Below, piece by piece: positions 10,519-22,740 of a stretch of DNA of 64,000 nt. The stretch is from contig OY741280.1 of NCBI GenBank assembly GCA_963514095.1, positions 12,442,861 to 12,506,860 on the forward strand. Reading direction: 5' to 3'. The DNA comes from Eutrigla gurnardus (lineage: Eukaryota > Chordata > Actinopteri > Perciformes > Triglidae). The notes under the pieces were generated by a model. The model did not search any database, had not been told where the DNA came from, and saw only the letters and a list, made by a program, of their open reading frames with translations. Made by a program: the position numbers and the translations under genes. Within the stretch, counting starts at the first letter, position 1. Each line of letters opens with the position of its first letter.

Positions 10519-11320
10519 AAAAAAATAAGTAAAATGTTTGTTTTATTGTTTTTTTCCAGGCCTCAGAATGAGGCTTTTGTATGCTTCTGTATGTGTGGAA
10601 CCCACAAGTAGCATTTGTGTGAGACCATGTGGGCTAAACGCCACGTTAATGGCCAAACCAGATCGCCGTCTCTCTCACTGCGAAATAATCCCTGATTTCA
10701 AGCAGGAAACTATGGCTCAAGGATAAAAAATGAACGGCATATGTTGGGAGTCTCCCCCTCGCCTCCACTGTGCTGGTGAGAGGAACAGAAGTGTTGTCGT
10801 TCACACGTGATGGCAGAGGCGATTCAAACACACAACAAATGGGTTCCATGAGACGCGAGGAGCACATGTGCGCCGTGTTTATTCTCCACTTTCACACTTC
10901 GCCTAATTTATCAAATAGTCACTTGACGGTTTCATTCATGACTCAGCGGAAATCGACTCAGGCAGGATGTTTCTGCCCCGGTGCTCATGAGGAGGGTTAC
11001 ATTTTGGGGTCATTTGATGGCGGACCACCGACAAACTGGATGAATACGCAGCATAAAGCTGGTGACAGCGGTACTGTACCCCTGCAATATGTAGTGGGAG
11101 TGGTAGCATGAGAAACTTGGAACGGGTTCAGGCGCACAGTCTGTTCACCTTCATGGGTGGAATGACAGATGGTCCGGGTAGCTTCCTGCAGCTGAGCGTA
11201 GCGCGGCAAAGCTACCATGTCACGGAGAAGTTTGTACGTGTGGGAGTTTTGATAAGTCGAAAGCAATCTGTGCGCGCATCCGACGTTTATTCGCTCGCAT
11301 GCGAAACATTTTGGTAAAAT
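10519..11320. other. Gene-free DNA
   Basis: A good pyrimidine tract and AG (TTTTTTTCCAG, ending at 10559) is followed by frames that close early without a matching donor, so no exon is called. The rest is unique sequence. Confidence 0.4.
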
Positions 11321-11515
11321 TTGATTAAAAGCCGTATGTTTTCCTCCCCGATCCCTGACGCGGAAAAAATACCCCGTTACCGCGGCGGCGTCATTATCAG
11401 CGGCGGCAGGGCAAGTCGAGAGCTTCAAGGTACGTCTCAATCCACGGGGGTGCACGCTCCCTCCAAAAACAGAAGGTGGAAGTTGGCGAGGCGTCGTGCA
11501 CACGGAGAGTGTTAC
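11321..11515. promoter_or_regulatory. CpG-rich patch
   Basis: CpG-dense segment including CCGCGGCGGCGTC and GCGGCGGC around 11380-11410, in otherwise CpG-poor DNA. No consistent exon is seen. It could be a small CpG island or a conserved element. Confidence 0.2.
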
Positions 11516-11759
11516 TTACTGGTTATTGTGGTGGTCATACTGTGTCCCGTATGGCAGTGTATAAATGAACAGCATGCAAACACCTTCTGTCCAAACATCT
11601 GCGACAGGCACATTTTTAGGCTGCCTTCCAAAACCAAAAAAAAAAACAACACAAAAAAAAAAAAGATGGAGGCAGAAGAAATAAAAATCTCTCTAGCTGC
11701 TTGGCTCAGCTCGTCCGCTCTCATTCTCTTGGCTTATTACTTTCTTGTAAAAAAATAAA

Positions 11760-12619
11760 ATAAAAGTTTCTCCGGCATTCCTGAACAGGACGCAAAGCAA
11801 CTTTTACTTTAGTTCTGAGGGTTCAAGGATGTTTTTGCAGACTGGGTATTGAGAAGGAACTACTGTATTGACAAAAAGCCACTCAGGCATTCTTAACGAT
11901 GCATCGTCTCACCGGAGAGATGGAAACACTTTGGAAAAACAAGCGCTCTCAAATCCTCCATCGTTCATTAGAATTAATTTGCTGGTAGAATACACTAGCT
12001 CATAAAATTCACATCACGAGTGAAATGGCGCTCTAAAACCAGCCTTATGTGCCGGCAGCGCCGTAGCATCGATGCACTCGGGTGTCATGGTCACGGTAAC
12101 AATAGCAGGACGTAGTCACAATCAGGGTGAAACTAAATTTAAGGCATCAGCATTTTCCATGAAGGCCATTTTTAAAAATTATTATTATTTTTATTATTGT
12201 AGAAGCTTTATGGATGGAGATTCCATCAGCTGACAGATGCTACTTCAAGTCGAGAGGACGGATACAATGGTGGGGTGTGAACTGGACCAACCATGGAGGA
12301 GGAGAGGGGATTAAAGGTTAAAAAAATTCACACTTCACCAAAATTGTATTTACTAAAATGGACAAAGTTTGACTTTTAGGGTTTTTTTTGTATGAAAATA
12401 TGTAAGAAAGATGTAATATCCTTGGAATTTATATTTCCCTCGACTAAATGAGAATCATTCAGAACCAACAATTATAATTATTTCAGTGAATCAGACATAC
12501 ATATGGTCATTATTTCCCTTTGCTATAACATTTTTTTTTCTTAATTTCCAGCTTCAGCTTTAAAAACTCAATCTTCTCTGCAGTCCGGTGTTTACTCTAG
12601 TCATTGAACCTATCCTGGC
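11760..12619. other. Gene-free DNA, AT-rich in part
   Basis: AT-rich stretches (12166-12200) lie among unique sequence. TTCATTAGAATTAATTTG (11964-11981) is homeodomain-like. No gene is visible. Confidence 0.35.
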
Positions 12620-12960
12620 AAAGATGTTTTTCATCCACGAGTTACATGACCTGGCCAACGCTGTGTACACAAGTACTTGGCATGACCGTACATAGCTGGC
12701 CAAGGAGGCGCCGGTTATAAAAATACACAAGTGGAAGCTCGGCTGCAGAGCCTCTGCTGCTCCTTCTCAAGGCATCGCGTCATGCATTCCTTCTGTTTTC
12801 ACTCATTTTCCAGCATTTTTCGCCGCTGAAGCTTTGCCCCCCGAACACGACTTATAAAAGACATCCAGTGTCAGCCAATTATTTCGGACTTTGATGGTCA
12901 TAAATCAAGGCTGACCAATAAAAAATGAAGACGGCCAAGTATAATGTTCGTGTGTGCGTT
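12620..12960. promoter_or_regulatory. Possible conserved non-coding element
   Basis: Complex, repeat-free sequence with closely spaced transcription-factor-like motifs: CCAATTATTT at 12876, GGTCATAAATCA at 12895, CCAATAAAA near 12915 and two TATAAAA-like boxes (12716 and 12853). The pattern resembles vertebrate enhancers, but conservation was not tested. Confidence 0.2.
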
Positions 12961-13821
12961 CAGACTGGATTGTAAATGAAGCCAGATGGGCTGGGAGGGT
13001 GCCACTGAACAGTGCTGGATCCCATCGCTAAATGGGCTGTGTGTGTGTGTTTTCCCCTCGTGCACAAATTACGGCATCACCTCATTCGGCGGCATAAATC
13101 AAAGCCCAAGCTGTGATATGCGCAGGGCATCTCTCCATCTCATTACTAAAATAAATTCCCTGGCAGCCTCGGACGCTGCGAGCCCCGTTTTTTCGAAATC
13201 GTCGGTGCCGACACACAATCGCTACTTTTATTTTGAAGCCATTTTTGTGATGTGGAGCTGAGCTGAAGGCGGGCTCGGAGATGAAACAGACCCTGGGAGT
13301 GTTACCTCATAGGGGGACCTCTGGACACTTATTGAGGAGGACTGACATGTTTGGGTCTGGGAGTGGAGAGGCGGAGGGGAGCAGGAAGAGTCAGGTAGAC
13401 AGCAGATGCAGCTCATAAAGAAAGCACAATAGACAGCGAGAAGGAGACGGGACAGGAGCGACAGATACGAATAGACAGATGCATGTCGGCAGACAGTAAT
13501 GGAGTTATTTGGAAGCCTTCGGAGGCAGACTTACTGAGCTCCACATTTTCCAGATGCACAGCGCTGACCTTCATCCGTCTGCCGTGACTCCCATTGTAGA
13601 GCGAAGAAACAGAACCCTTTGAGAACCTGTCTTCCCCCATTCAATGATAAGACAGGTCCCCCTTTTAACAAAGAACGGCTTCTCTGCAACCCCGTCTTTG
13701 TCGCTCCAGAAACGTACAAGGGTAGCTTATAATATGTTTGCTCTGCTACGCTCCTCAAAGAGAATACGACAAAAACAACAGCTCTGTGCAGATTTACGGT
13801 ACGTGAAAGAGTTTTACATCT
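12961..13821. other. Gene-free DNA
   Basis: Unique sequence with a short GT patch at 13039-13050 and purine-rich parts around 13365-13460. Short open frames occur on both strands without splice support. Confidence 0.35.
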
Positions 13822-13862
13822 GGTATTCATGAATACCCGAGGTCAGAGAGGCTTGGCCAAGC
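13822..13862. repeat. Two perfect palindromes in 41 bp
   Basis: GGTATTCATGAATACC (13822-13837) and GCTTGGCCAAGC (13851-13862) are each identical to their reverse complement. The first contains TTCNNGAA, the half-site geometry of STAT and heat-shock factors. The second contains TTGGCCAA, similar to an NF1 site without its spacer. Binding is inferred from motif shape only. Confidence 0.7.
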
Positions 13863-15316
13863 TAAACAAGATCCCCCCCCCCCCACTTCACGGAGCTAGA
13901 CTACTTCATCAGCCGGTAATGAAACAATACGAGGGTTGAAAGAAAGATCGTCCTTTCTACAGAGAGTGATTCATGGGAGCGGCGAACAGCCTGACCTATC
14001 ATGCTTTCTGCATTATGCTCTCTGAAAGGGAAATACTCTCAGACAGGCACCTGATGAAAGGAAGTTCTCAGTCGATATTTTTGGTTTTTGGGGGGTTTTG
14101 AAATGGAAGGTTGTTGATACGGACATGTGAATGATGTAGGAGTGGGGAGCTCTTGCAAGGTTGCTTGACAAAGTTGGTCAGCTGTCAGTCAGAGCCGGCG
14201 AAAACAGATCCATAACATTATGCAGTCCGTGCGGATGGCAGCTGAGAGGTGGTGCTGCCCGCGGGCAGCTTTCTCTCCGGCTCACTTTGCTCGGAGCTGC
14301 CTTTCTGTCCTTGGGGAACTGATTAGCAAATGTGCAGCTGATTGGTCGGAACCTGAACTGTTCCCCAGCGTGAATGGTAAACCAATCAAGTCGGTCCAAT
14401 TTCAAATCAATATAGTGTACGAGACGGCGGTACGAGTCGGAGCCAATATGTTCACTGCAATCTTGGGAGAAGTCTTCAAATTGCTCTGCAAACTTTGATT
14501 GCTCTTATTAAATCGAAGATTGCTGATCCTTTGGAAATTTAATTGGTATGATGTCCAAAAAACTTTTCAGCCTCACCCTCTTACAGAAAGGGTAAGGCAG
14601 GGATGCAGCTAACCTGACCCACTGGATTGTTTGTTCAAACTGTGATCCGACTGTGAGAATCTGGCTGCCATGCCAGGTGAGTACGCAGCATCGTCCTTAT
14701 CAGTTGGAGTCCAGAATAAGCGGTTTCTCTTTTCTGCAGGACCGTCTGCCTCACGTTGAATGGCCGTGAGCCATACCAGGCGTGCTCCACGCCACAATAC
14801 ACACATCATCTGTTACACAATCCAGGAGTTGTCGAGCTACGCAACAGCAGGCGTCAAGCTGCAGACAAGTCATACATCTTCTGTGTTTCGCTTGGAGGAA
14901 GCGGCGGGGCCTGTGTTGGTATTTGTGTGTGTGTGTTCGGGCATCTGAATGTCTGTGCGAGTCTGCCAACAGTCGTCCCTGGTCTCAAACAAAAGAGCCC
15001 ATTGGTTCACGATGAAAAAAAAAAAGAGAGGACTCGCAGGAGGAGAGGACCTGGATCTTATCATTCTGGTGGTTTGACACTAGCCAGACCACAGCTCGCT
15101 AACTCCAGGCAGCAAATTAGGAGCCGGGAGCTGCTGACTGGGCTCGTGACAGGGACGTGATGGAGAGCAGGCGGGCTGGGCAGCTTCACAGCTCGCATCG
15201 GGCCCGTGATAGGAGAGGAATGCGGCCCCGCGTATATCCACAATAAGTAGCTCGGGAACGGGAGCTTTGATTCACATCACAAGTCCTTTTGGAGATTCTA
15301 CGCATGTCCGCGGTTT
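13863..15316. other. Gene-free DNA
   Basis: Contains a C run (13874-13884), a short GT patch (14922-14935) and CpG-containing unique sequence around 14180-14460. That part has a frame open for about 90 codons but lacks convincing splice sites. Confidence 0.35.
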
Positions 15317-15339
15317 CGCACAATGGGCCTCATTGTGCG
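15317..15339. repeat. Perfect 9-bp stem-loop
   Basis: CGCACAATG (15317-15325) and CATTGTGCG (15331-15339) are exact reverse complements around GGCCT. A few such structures are expected by chance in 64 kb. Confidence 0.75.
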
Positions 15340-15645
15340 GCGTTTTATCTTCCGACGTGCGTTTGTTGGGTTTGTGCTGTTTATTTCTAAGGGTTGGGAA
15401 TTAAAGCTCGCAGCTGAGGGATCGAGCTCCAGGCTGCAGACAATAAAGTTCACAGCTGTACGCACCCAAACACTGAAACACTAAAAAGAACATGAACAGC
15501 ATGCAGACACAAGACCCCTGCTACTGTAGCAACTCCTCACTCTTATTTGCCCTTTCAGGTTATTTTTCTCCTTTTTTTTGCCCATTTCACTCTCTTGTGC
15601 TCCGTCTCTCCACTCGTACACACACATATAGCATTGGAGACATTT

Positions 15646-15670
15646 TATATATATATATACAGTATATATA
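15646..15670. repeat. (TA)n microsatellite
   Basis: TA dinucleotides broken by ACAG near 15661, giving a self-complementary AT-rich tract. Confidence 0.85.
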
Positions 15671-16845
15671 GTACTCAAAGCAAAGACATTTGAGTCACTG
15701 TCAGGTTGAAGGACATCCTTCACTAGTCCGTAAAACGCCTTGGCTGGACCGAGAACTCTTTTTTTTCCACAGGCTGGTTTTAAGTTTAAAGAACGACGCT
15801 CACGGGAATACTCTTTTTAGCCCTCCTCAGCTTTCTGAATGACTGTTGGTTGATTTTATTTTCCCTTCAATATTCCCACATTTATATTATTTCTCCTTGC
15901 GTTTGATCATTCGCTATTTGAAACCAGTTGTCTCTGTTAATATATAACATGAGTTGAGCGCCTGTTCTTTGAAGAGCGATGCCCATGTAGAGCACAGATC
16001 ACAGAGAAGAAAAAAATATCTTGAGATGTTCCCGCATGCCAAGAAGACTAAAAAGTGTTCCAGGGATCTTTTTCACTCACACGGCGTCCCTGGAGTTGTA
16101 TTTCGCACAATAAAATGTGCTTTTTCCTCAGATAACCCCGTTGTATTTTAACAGCTTGTTCTCATAAGTCCGATGTATTCCAAAGGATCTCGCAGACAAA
16201 CACACACTCTCGGGCATTCCTGTTCAAAAGGATGGAAAGCTAAAATGCTGTTTCTTTAAAAGGCCTTCTCTTTGTTTAACCTCAAACTAAAGTAAAAAGG
16301 TAATCCGAAGTTTACTCATTAAAACACAGACGGATAAACAATACGTTGTTTGTTTTGTCCTTTCTCTGGCGTGGCGACGAGGTCTGTAAATTCACAACAA
16401 CAACAAAAAAACAAGTTTGCTAATTAATATTACATTAGCTAATATAACTTGCAGCAATGTGGAAAAACGTGACCGAACCTAAAATGAATCAAACTTTCAG
16501 AAGCCTTTTTGTTGACTTCCTCTGGTGAGCAGTGATACGTCTCGGGCTTTTATTGTGAAAGGTAAAAATGGAGTGCAGCCGCTGTTGACGATGCAGGAGC
16601 AATAAAGAGTTTGCCGTCTCGGTTCAGATCACGGAGCGTCTGCGTTATACATTACACAATACATTACCTCCTCTGTGAGCACGACGTCGGATACGTTTTC
16701 ATTGGCAGTGGTTGTTTAATAATAATAATGACAGAAACTCCCATGATTCCACACTGCTTCACAACATCATCATCAACAAAGTCTGTTGAAGATGGATGTC
16801 TTTTTCTTGAGTGCTCCTCCAATATAAATCCTGTTTCTATATACA
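15671..16845. other. Gene-free DNA
   Basis: Unique, moderately AT-rich sequence. TAATTAATATTA at 16420-16431 is homeodomain-like. No exon or transposon is recognised. Confidence 0.35.
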
Positions 16846-16847
16846 TG

Positions 16848-16920
16848 CGTGTGTGTGTTTATATATATACACACACACATACAGTAGGTGTGTGTGTGTG
16901 TCTCGGGCGTGTGTGTGTTT
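16848..16920. repeat. Compound GT/TA/CA microsatellite, self-complementary
   Basis: A GT tract runs into TATATATA and then a CA tract, so 16851-16880 can fold on itself. It is followed by two more GT blocks at 16890-16902 and 16909-16919. Confidence 0.8.
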
Positions 16921-17085
16921 ACTCAGTTCGGTGGGCTCGAAGCCAGCCGTCCCTCATGTGATCCTCTGTCTCCATTCCTTATCAACAGCACTTTGTCGTC
17001 CCGGCCTCCCTGTCAGTGCTGTGTGTCTGCACCACCTCCCTCCCCGATAGCCAGCAGCCGCCTGAATACACCTGCACTCTGTCAC

Positions 17086-17134
17086 ACCGCCGCCGCCCAC
17101 CGCCACCGCCGCCCACCGCCACCGCCGCCCACCG
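17086..17134 (+). repeat. 16-bp minisatellite, about three units
   Basis: The GCCCAC landmark recurs at 17095, 17111 and 17127, an exact period of 16. The unit is C-rich (CCGCCGCCCACCGCCA). Frames through it read as proline/histidine/arginine repeats and are not taken as coding. Confidence 0.9.
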
Positions 17135-17991
17135 GTCCAACCAGTGTCATTTACGTACAGTCCTCATCGGTTTCCTAGGAGATCTAATGTACTTAATTAC
17201 ACGAAATGAGTCATTTCTTGGTCACAACATCCCCCCAAAGAATACGCACCTTCAAAACAAACGAATCAGGACACAAACACAGCCAACCATTAGCTAAAGC
17301 GTGTTTCCACACATGGCGGGCGACAAATTGAACAATTAAGCGTAGCTGCATGTCTGTCTGTTCTAGCCACAACTCGATTATGACGAGGGAAAACTGTGGG
17401 GGGGATGATTATACCGAATTTGCATGCGACACTTTGAAAGCTCAAGCTGCGTTCCTCCTTTTTTGGAGTTCAAACAAGTGAGAGATAAAAAAAAAAGAAA
17501 AAAAATGTTGTTTGACGACTGCTGCTGTTAAATTTGAGTGTAAACTGTAATGATGTCTTTAAAGCGCTGAGATAAACCGCAGAACACCCATCCTTTCTGC
17601 CGTTACACACACACACACGCGGGCGGGCGAGATGAAAGATCTACTGCGTCCTGCTGTTGAGCTTCCCAAATCCTTCCCACTCTATTCCACTCCCGAGCCG
17701 CCGAATGTTTATCACATCGCCTCTCGTGTTTCCTTCTACTGTACCCGCTGCTTGTATCCATTCCAACACTCCTCCCCTCTCCAATACGCTGCGCTGTATA
17801 TCTTTTCCCCCCTCCGTCCCTTCATCCCACTAGTGCTTCACCTTTCAGCCCCAGACTCCGGTCTGGTTTTCATCAAGTGAGTCCGCTGGCACCGCATTGA
17901 CGCCCACCAGGAGTGCTACAAGTCAGGAGCCTGCGGTGGCTGAGAACCTGCCCTGAGGCTGCCCCCTATTTTCCACAAGCCCCTTCCTTTT
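17135..17991. other. Gene-free DNA
   Basis: Unique sequence with a short CA patch at 17606-17617. A frame from 17632 to 17880 is open for 82 codons but is pyrimidine-rich and without splice support. Confidence 0.35.
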
Positions 17992-18005
17992 GCTCTAATT
18001 AGAGC
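17992..18005. repeat. 14-bp palindrome with TAATTA core
   Basis: GCTCTAATTAGAGC equals its own reverse complement and centres on the canonical homeodomain dimer core TAATTA. About four 14-bp palindromes are expected by chance in a window this size. Confidence 0.6.
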
Positions 18006-18433
18006 GCACTATAATATACATATTCTAACTATTTTCAAAATACAGTCAACACGTTTAAAGCTTAACTTTGAGGGGGAAACTGGGTTGTGGCGCTGCCTTG
18101 AAATGAGAGGATTTTAGGTCAAGACCAGCGGGCTCTACTTAAACGTCCTCGGGCTAAAATGTGATTCCTTCCAGCTGTGTCCGTCGTACACTGGGTGCTG
18201 TGTCACGTCTGCAGGGAAAGCAATAGATGGGAGTTGATGAAGTAGCCCAACAGTAGCTCCTAACAACAATAATGTAGCTTCTTTTCCTCTGTTATGGTTC
18301 TTTCCACCCAAACCATGGTGACAAACGCGGGTCGTCATTTAAGGGCGGCGGCCTCTGATGATGGCAACAGACAGTACAGCGCCACGGGGGCTATTTACAG
18401 GCTGCACACCATCACGGGTGAAGTGGTGATGGA

Positions 18434-18457
18434 GTGTGTGTGTGTGTGTGTGTGTGT
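18434..18457. repeat. (GT)12 microsatellite
   Basis: Uninterrupted GT dinucleotides. Confidence 0.95.
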
Positions 18458-21059
18458 TTGCACAAAGAACAGACATCCTCGGGCAGGGTCAGGTATGTCA
18501 GAATGAAATTAAGGTCTAAAGCAATTGCCTTTAAGTTGGTGCCGCCAGACGCTGAATTACCGAGGAGGGCATTTAAACAGGTAACAGCTCGTCTCAGATA
18601 TATTGCGTTCCGCTTTTCTTTTGTTTTTTTGCCTCCCCTGCGTCTTCAGAAGCGTTCTCGCTGTCTTTGCACTTAGCGACGGACGAACCCGGAGAAGTCA
18701 CTGACAACATAATACACCCAGAACACTTTCCACAACCCCGCTTCTCTTTAAAATCAATCATCCACCACAAATCACTCTCTCATGCTTTTCCCATCAACCT
18801 CGTGTCCAACTATTTGTCATTCTGTCACACAAAAAAAAACCCTACACCATATGACACTGTAGACAGATCTGAACAGAAGACGGTGGGGGGGTGGGGGGCG
18901 TACATGGGAGACTTACGTGAGTACTTTAACAGAGCCGGTGGAACAATGGCGTGGTGTCCAGGACGGGTGCACTCTGCCTTCACGGGCGAGAGACTGAAAG
19001 TGTACGTAGAATATGTTGCATCGAGAGAAAGCTAACGCCGTGTTTTGTGACTGATTGCATGGATCTATTTCTTTGTATTTGTGGGTGCATTTCTGCATAC
19101 GTGCAAGGACGTAAATGTCTGTCTGACTATGTCAACATACATGCTTGTGTCTGCCCACGCACTCGTGCCTGGTGTGCGTGTGTTTGTGTGTGTGTTTGTA
19201 AGGAAGTGAGCGGCCTACACTGTTGTGTAGGCTCTGCACCAGCTGTGTGGGCCATGTGGAGGAGGATGTATCAGGGGGTCAGGAGCTGGCAGCTGGCAAG
19301 GAGGGAGGGAGTCCAGCGCTGTGTCTCCGAGCCCAGACAGAAGGAGTTCTGGTGAGCAAAGAAAAAAAAGCAAGAAAGCGAGAGGGACCACGAGCGTGTT
19401 GTGCAAGCATCCATGTCTATTAAACCAGATAAGCACATTAACACTTGCACAACAGTGGGAAAGCTCCCACTCCACCGCTGGTGGTCGTACCCTGGAGTCG
19501 GCCCCGCACACTCAACATCCAGCACGCCACATCCAGTTTCAGCGGCCAGGCGGTCATTAACACCTTCTGGGCATCTGGTTTCCCTCTGACATCACTGATG
19601 GTTTTGACCTCTGGAGTGGAGGGGTCCCGCACAAGTCACATGTGTTGCTTCCAGGAGCCACATAACATCACCGCAACACGTCTCACACGAGATACGATAG
19701 ATTAGCATTCTGGTTTATTACTCTGTGTTTTATTTTGGTCACGATAGCTATTTTATAAGAGTGTGGTGCAGGAACGAGTCCTAAAACCTGGGAATGAGTT
19801 CCCACATTTTTAAAGTACAACATCTGATGTGGCAACAAATTAGCAGTCAGGTCATTTAAACCAATTATCTTGGAGGTATATCGGAACGTGAGCGACTCAA
19901 AATGGCAATAATCAGCACATTCCCCTGGAAACTGTATGAAGATGTCTTTTCTTTCTCTTTCAAATAAGTCTGGCTTCTGTTTTGTTTGTTTCTGTCAGTG
20001 TTGCCCGTCTTCCCGGATCTCAGTAATTAACTCGATAAGTACCATGTTATGTATCACCAATAAAATGGTGGCAGCGCTACAATCACAAGATCCGGTCTTA
20101 ATAAACTGGAATGTCCTTTAATAATGACTCGCCGTTGCCATGTTTTCTGACGAGGGAGATGCTCCCACAGAAAAGCCTGTTTCATACGAAGGTTGATTCC
20201 ACCGATAAAAGAGGCGTTTGTGCTCTTACAAGTTACAAAATGTGCCATTAGTGAAGATTTATTTTTACACAGTGAAATGAGATAACGTTTCTCAGGACCT
20301 TGGTGCTAACAGACACAAGACCATGAATATAAACTCTACGACAAGAGCTAATCCTACCAATTCTAGCCAATAGTGTGAGCCAAAATACTGTTATAAGGCA
20401 TTATCATCCACAGCAACTGCAACCCCTAAATGTTATTCAATATTCTGTATTTTTCCGAAACCTCACAAACCAAAGGCCATTCCAATCAAACCACCTCTAA
20501 TCATTACTGTCAGTGACTCCCCGAGGTGGATGTAATGTGTCTTGCTGCCTGATAAAGCTTCTGTGTGTTGGCAGCTTCAGAAATATGCTTCCACATCTGC
20601 GAAGCCACTCGGGTTCCTAACGGTTCTCTCTGCGCTCCCAGCTAAAGCAAACAAGGGGAAACATATTGGGAAGGAATTAAGGGCAGATTTGAGACAGGCT
20701 GTATTGTTAAGCCTTCACCACTGACATGTCTGTTTCAGACGGCCTGACCTGGCAACCGCCTCGGGATCCTGGCAACCCCAGGCTAGATTTGCGAGGCACT
20801 GATTTGCAAGGTTGAGAGGGTTTAAAATAAACGCCTATTAAGAAGTGTACGTTTCAAAACTGCGTTCACGTTTGAGGGTTTTGTTGAAGTAGAGAGATAC
20901 TTCGCCTGCACTTTACCCCAATCTTTGCATTGATCATGTGACCCTGACTCTCTCCTTCCCACCCAATCAGACACATTAAAGCCAATCTCTTCCGGTCCTC
21001 CCACAGATGCATAAAATGCAAACACGCACACACACACCATTTGAAAAAAAAAACGAACA
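18458..21059. other. Gene-free DNA
   Basis: Unique sequence; an imperfect GT patch at 19168-19200 is the only simple repeat of note. Overlapping open frames near 19215-19700 occur on both strands and have no matching splice signals. Confidence 0.35.
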
Positions 21060-21300
21060 GATGACGGCTTCTGCTTTCGGCGTGGTGCTGGTCGTGGTGG
21101 CAGCGGCGGTGGTTGGTGGCGGCGCGCTCATCATTCCACAAAACCCCAGCCAGATGTCCCCGAGCCTGGGAGGCAGGTGGGCCGGGGCCCCCCTCTGCTG
21201 CACCGCGACGGTGCTGGCAGCTCTTCAAACCTGCTGGGTATAACCTTTAATTCACATGCTTTTCCTGGCACGGCGGGCCGAGGGGCTGCCATCTGCCTGG
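21060..21300. promoter_or_regulatory. GC-rich unique segment, possible regulatory element
   Basis: A CpG-bearing segment followed by low-CpG, enhancer-like sequence (AACCTTTAATTCACATGC, about 21242-21259) just before a (GA)n tract. A 60-codon frame reads alanine/valine/glycine-rich and may be compositional. No exon boundary was found. Confidence 0.2.
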
Positions 21301-21324
21301 CCTGTTGTGGCATACAGAGAGAGG

Positions 21325-21326
<2 letters not shown>

Positions 21327-21362
<36 letters not shown>
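21327..21362 (+). repeat. (GA)n microsatellite
   Basis: Uninterrupted GA dinucleotides. Confidence 0.95.
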
Positions 21363-21364
<2 letters not shown>

Positions 21365-21452
21365 GTCCGCCGTGTGTCAGGGTGAGTGGTGGGGTGGCAT
21401 CGTGAATGACTGAGTTACCCAGAGGCCACCTCACACCATATTGTCCTGGTGT

Positions 21453-21453
<1 letters not shown>

Positions 21454-21499
<46 letters not shown>
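21454..21499. repeat. (CA)23 microsatellite
   Basis: Uninterrupted CA dinucleotides 90 bp after the GA tract. Confidence 0.96.
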
Positions 21500-21504
<5 letters not shown>

Positions 21505-22740
21505 AAGTATATTCACAAACTTTTTTTAAATGCTTATTATTCAGTTAATGTCACCTCCAGGTAACACATGCTGACTCATAATGGCTCACCAGGATCCAGA
21601 TTTAAAATATTTATATGCTCTAATAACGACTTAGCAGGATGTTGCGTCACAATATCAACACCTTGCGAACACATTGCCGGTGTCTCCGTGCAGATGATCA
21701 CCAGATGCAGGGATTTCCACTTGAGTCAAGCACACCTTGGATTATTTCACAGTATCCCCTTTCATCTGGTAGCGAGCAGAACCTTTGTTGCTTTTTCCTC
21801 GGCGGCGGAGGAAGGGCTCTGCCGCTCGGTTCAGAACAGATGTCATTAATAATCCCCGACATAATGGAATAATGAAACGCCGTAGATCCTCGCGATACAG
21901 TCAACAAACATGGCAACGCTCACCCCGGAGGTGGGCAGGGAAAATGGGGGGCCGCTTGAGTCATAAACACAGGGAGAGAAAAAAAAAATCATATTACAAT
22001 GTTGGGAATTATTGCCAGACTGAATTAACTGATAAGATCAAGGGTGGAGTGGAAAAACAAATTGAAAGTGTCTTATCGCTTGATGTGGGGGTAAATCTCA
22101 AAGAGTTGTTTTTCCACCGCATTGCCATTTATATATTTGTGTACATCCCAGTTGGCGTCTGTTTTTAAGTATTATAAAGAGGTTTTGATTTCAGGGGTTT
22201 GAAAAATGACGGGACTTTTTCAAACTTTAAAACTGCTTTAGAAGAAACGGTAATAAAGGTAATCTATGAAGGCAAATGACGTGTTTTACACATTAAAAAC
22301 AAGCTAAAATGCCCTTTCACATAACTTTAATTTACATGAAGTTACAACATACACAGCCAATAAACTGTCGAGTACTTGTAGCTGTGGAGTGAAATTATAT
22401 TGTCTGAAATGTCAACTGTAATCACACAGGCATTATTATTTTAAGACATCTCAAAAGATTAAATATCATTTAACAGGAATTAAACAGCAATATCTCAGCA
22501 CGTATTCTCTTACCCTTTAATAACAGACACGGTAATAGTAAAAATATTGCTCCTGGAATATATTATCATTAAATGTTGATATTGCTGCAAGCATCATTAC
22601 ACATTTTCTAATTTGGCACTGTGGCATTTTGTGTGTTTGCGTGTATGCAAATCCGTGTCTGGGTCTGATCTTTCACAAGACAGTTTAAAGTCAATCTTGT
22701 CCCGTCCCCACTTCTTCCCGGCTTCAGAGGAGACGCAAGA
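21500..22740. other. Gene-free DNA
   Basis: Unique AT-rich sequence, with several TTTAA/TAATA-rich stretches between 22170 and 22600. Nothing recognisable as coding. Confidence 0.35.

Noticed and set aside
10538..10726. Possible exon after TTTTTTTCCAG
   Set aside because: Two frames close quickly and the third ends in a stop without a donor.
17086..17134. Possible CRISPR-like array
   Set aside because: The 16-bp units are directly adjacent with no unique spacers, so this is an ordinary minisatellite.
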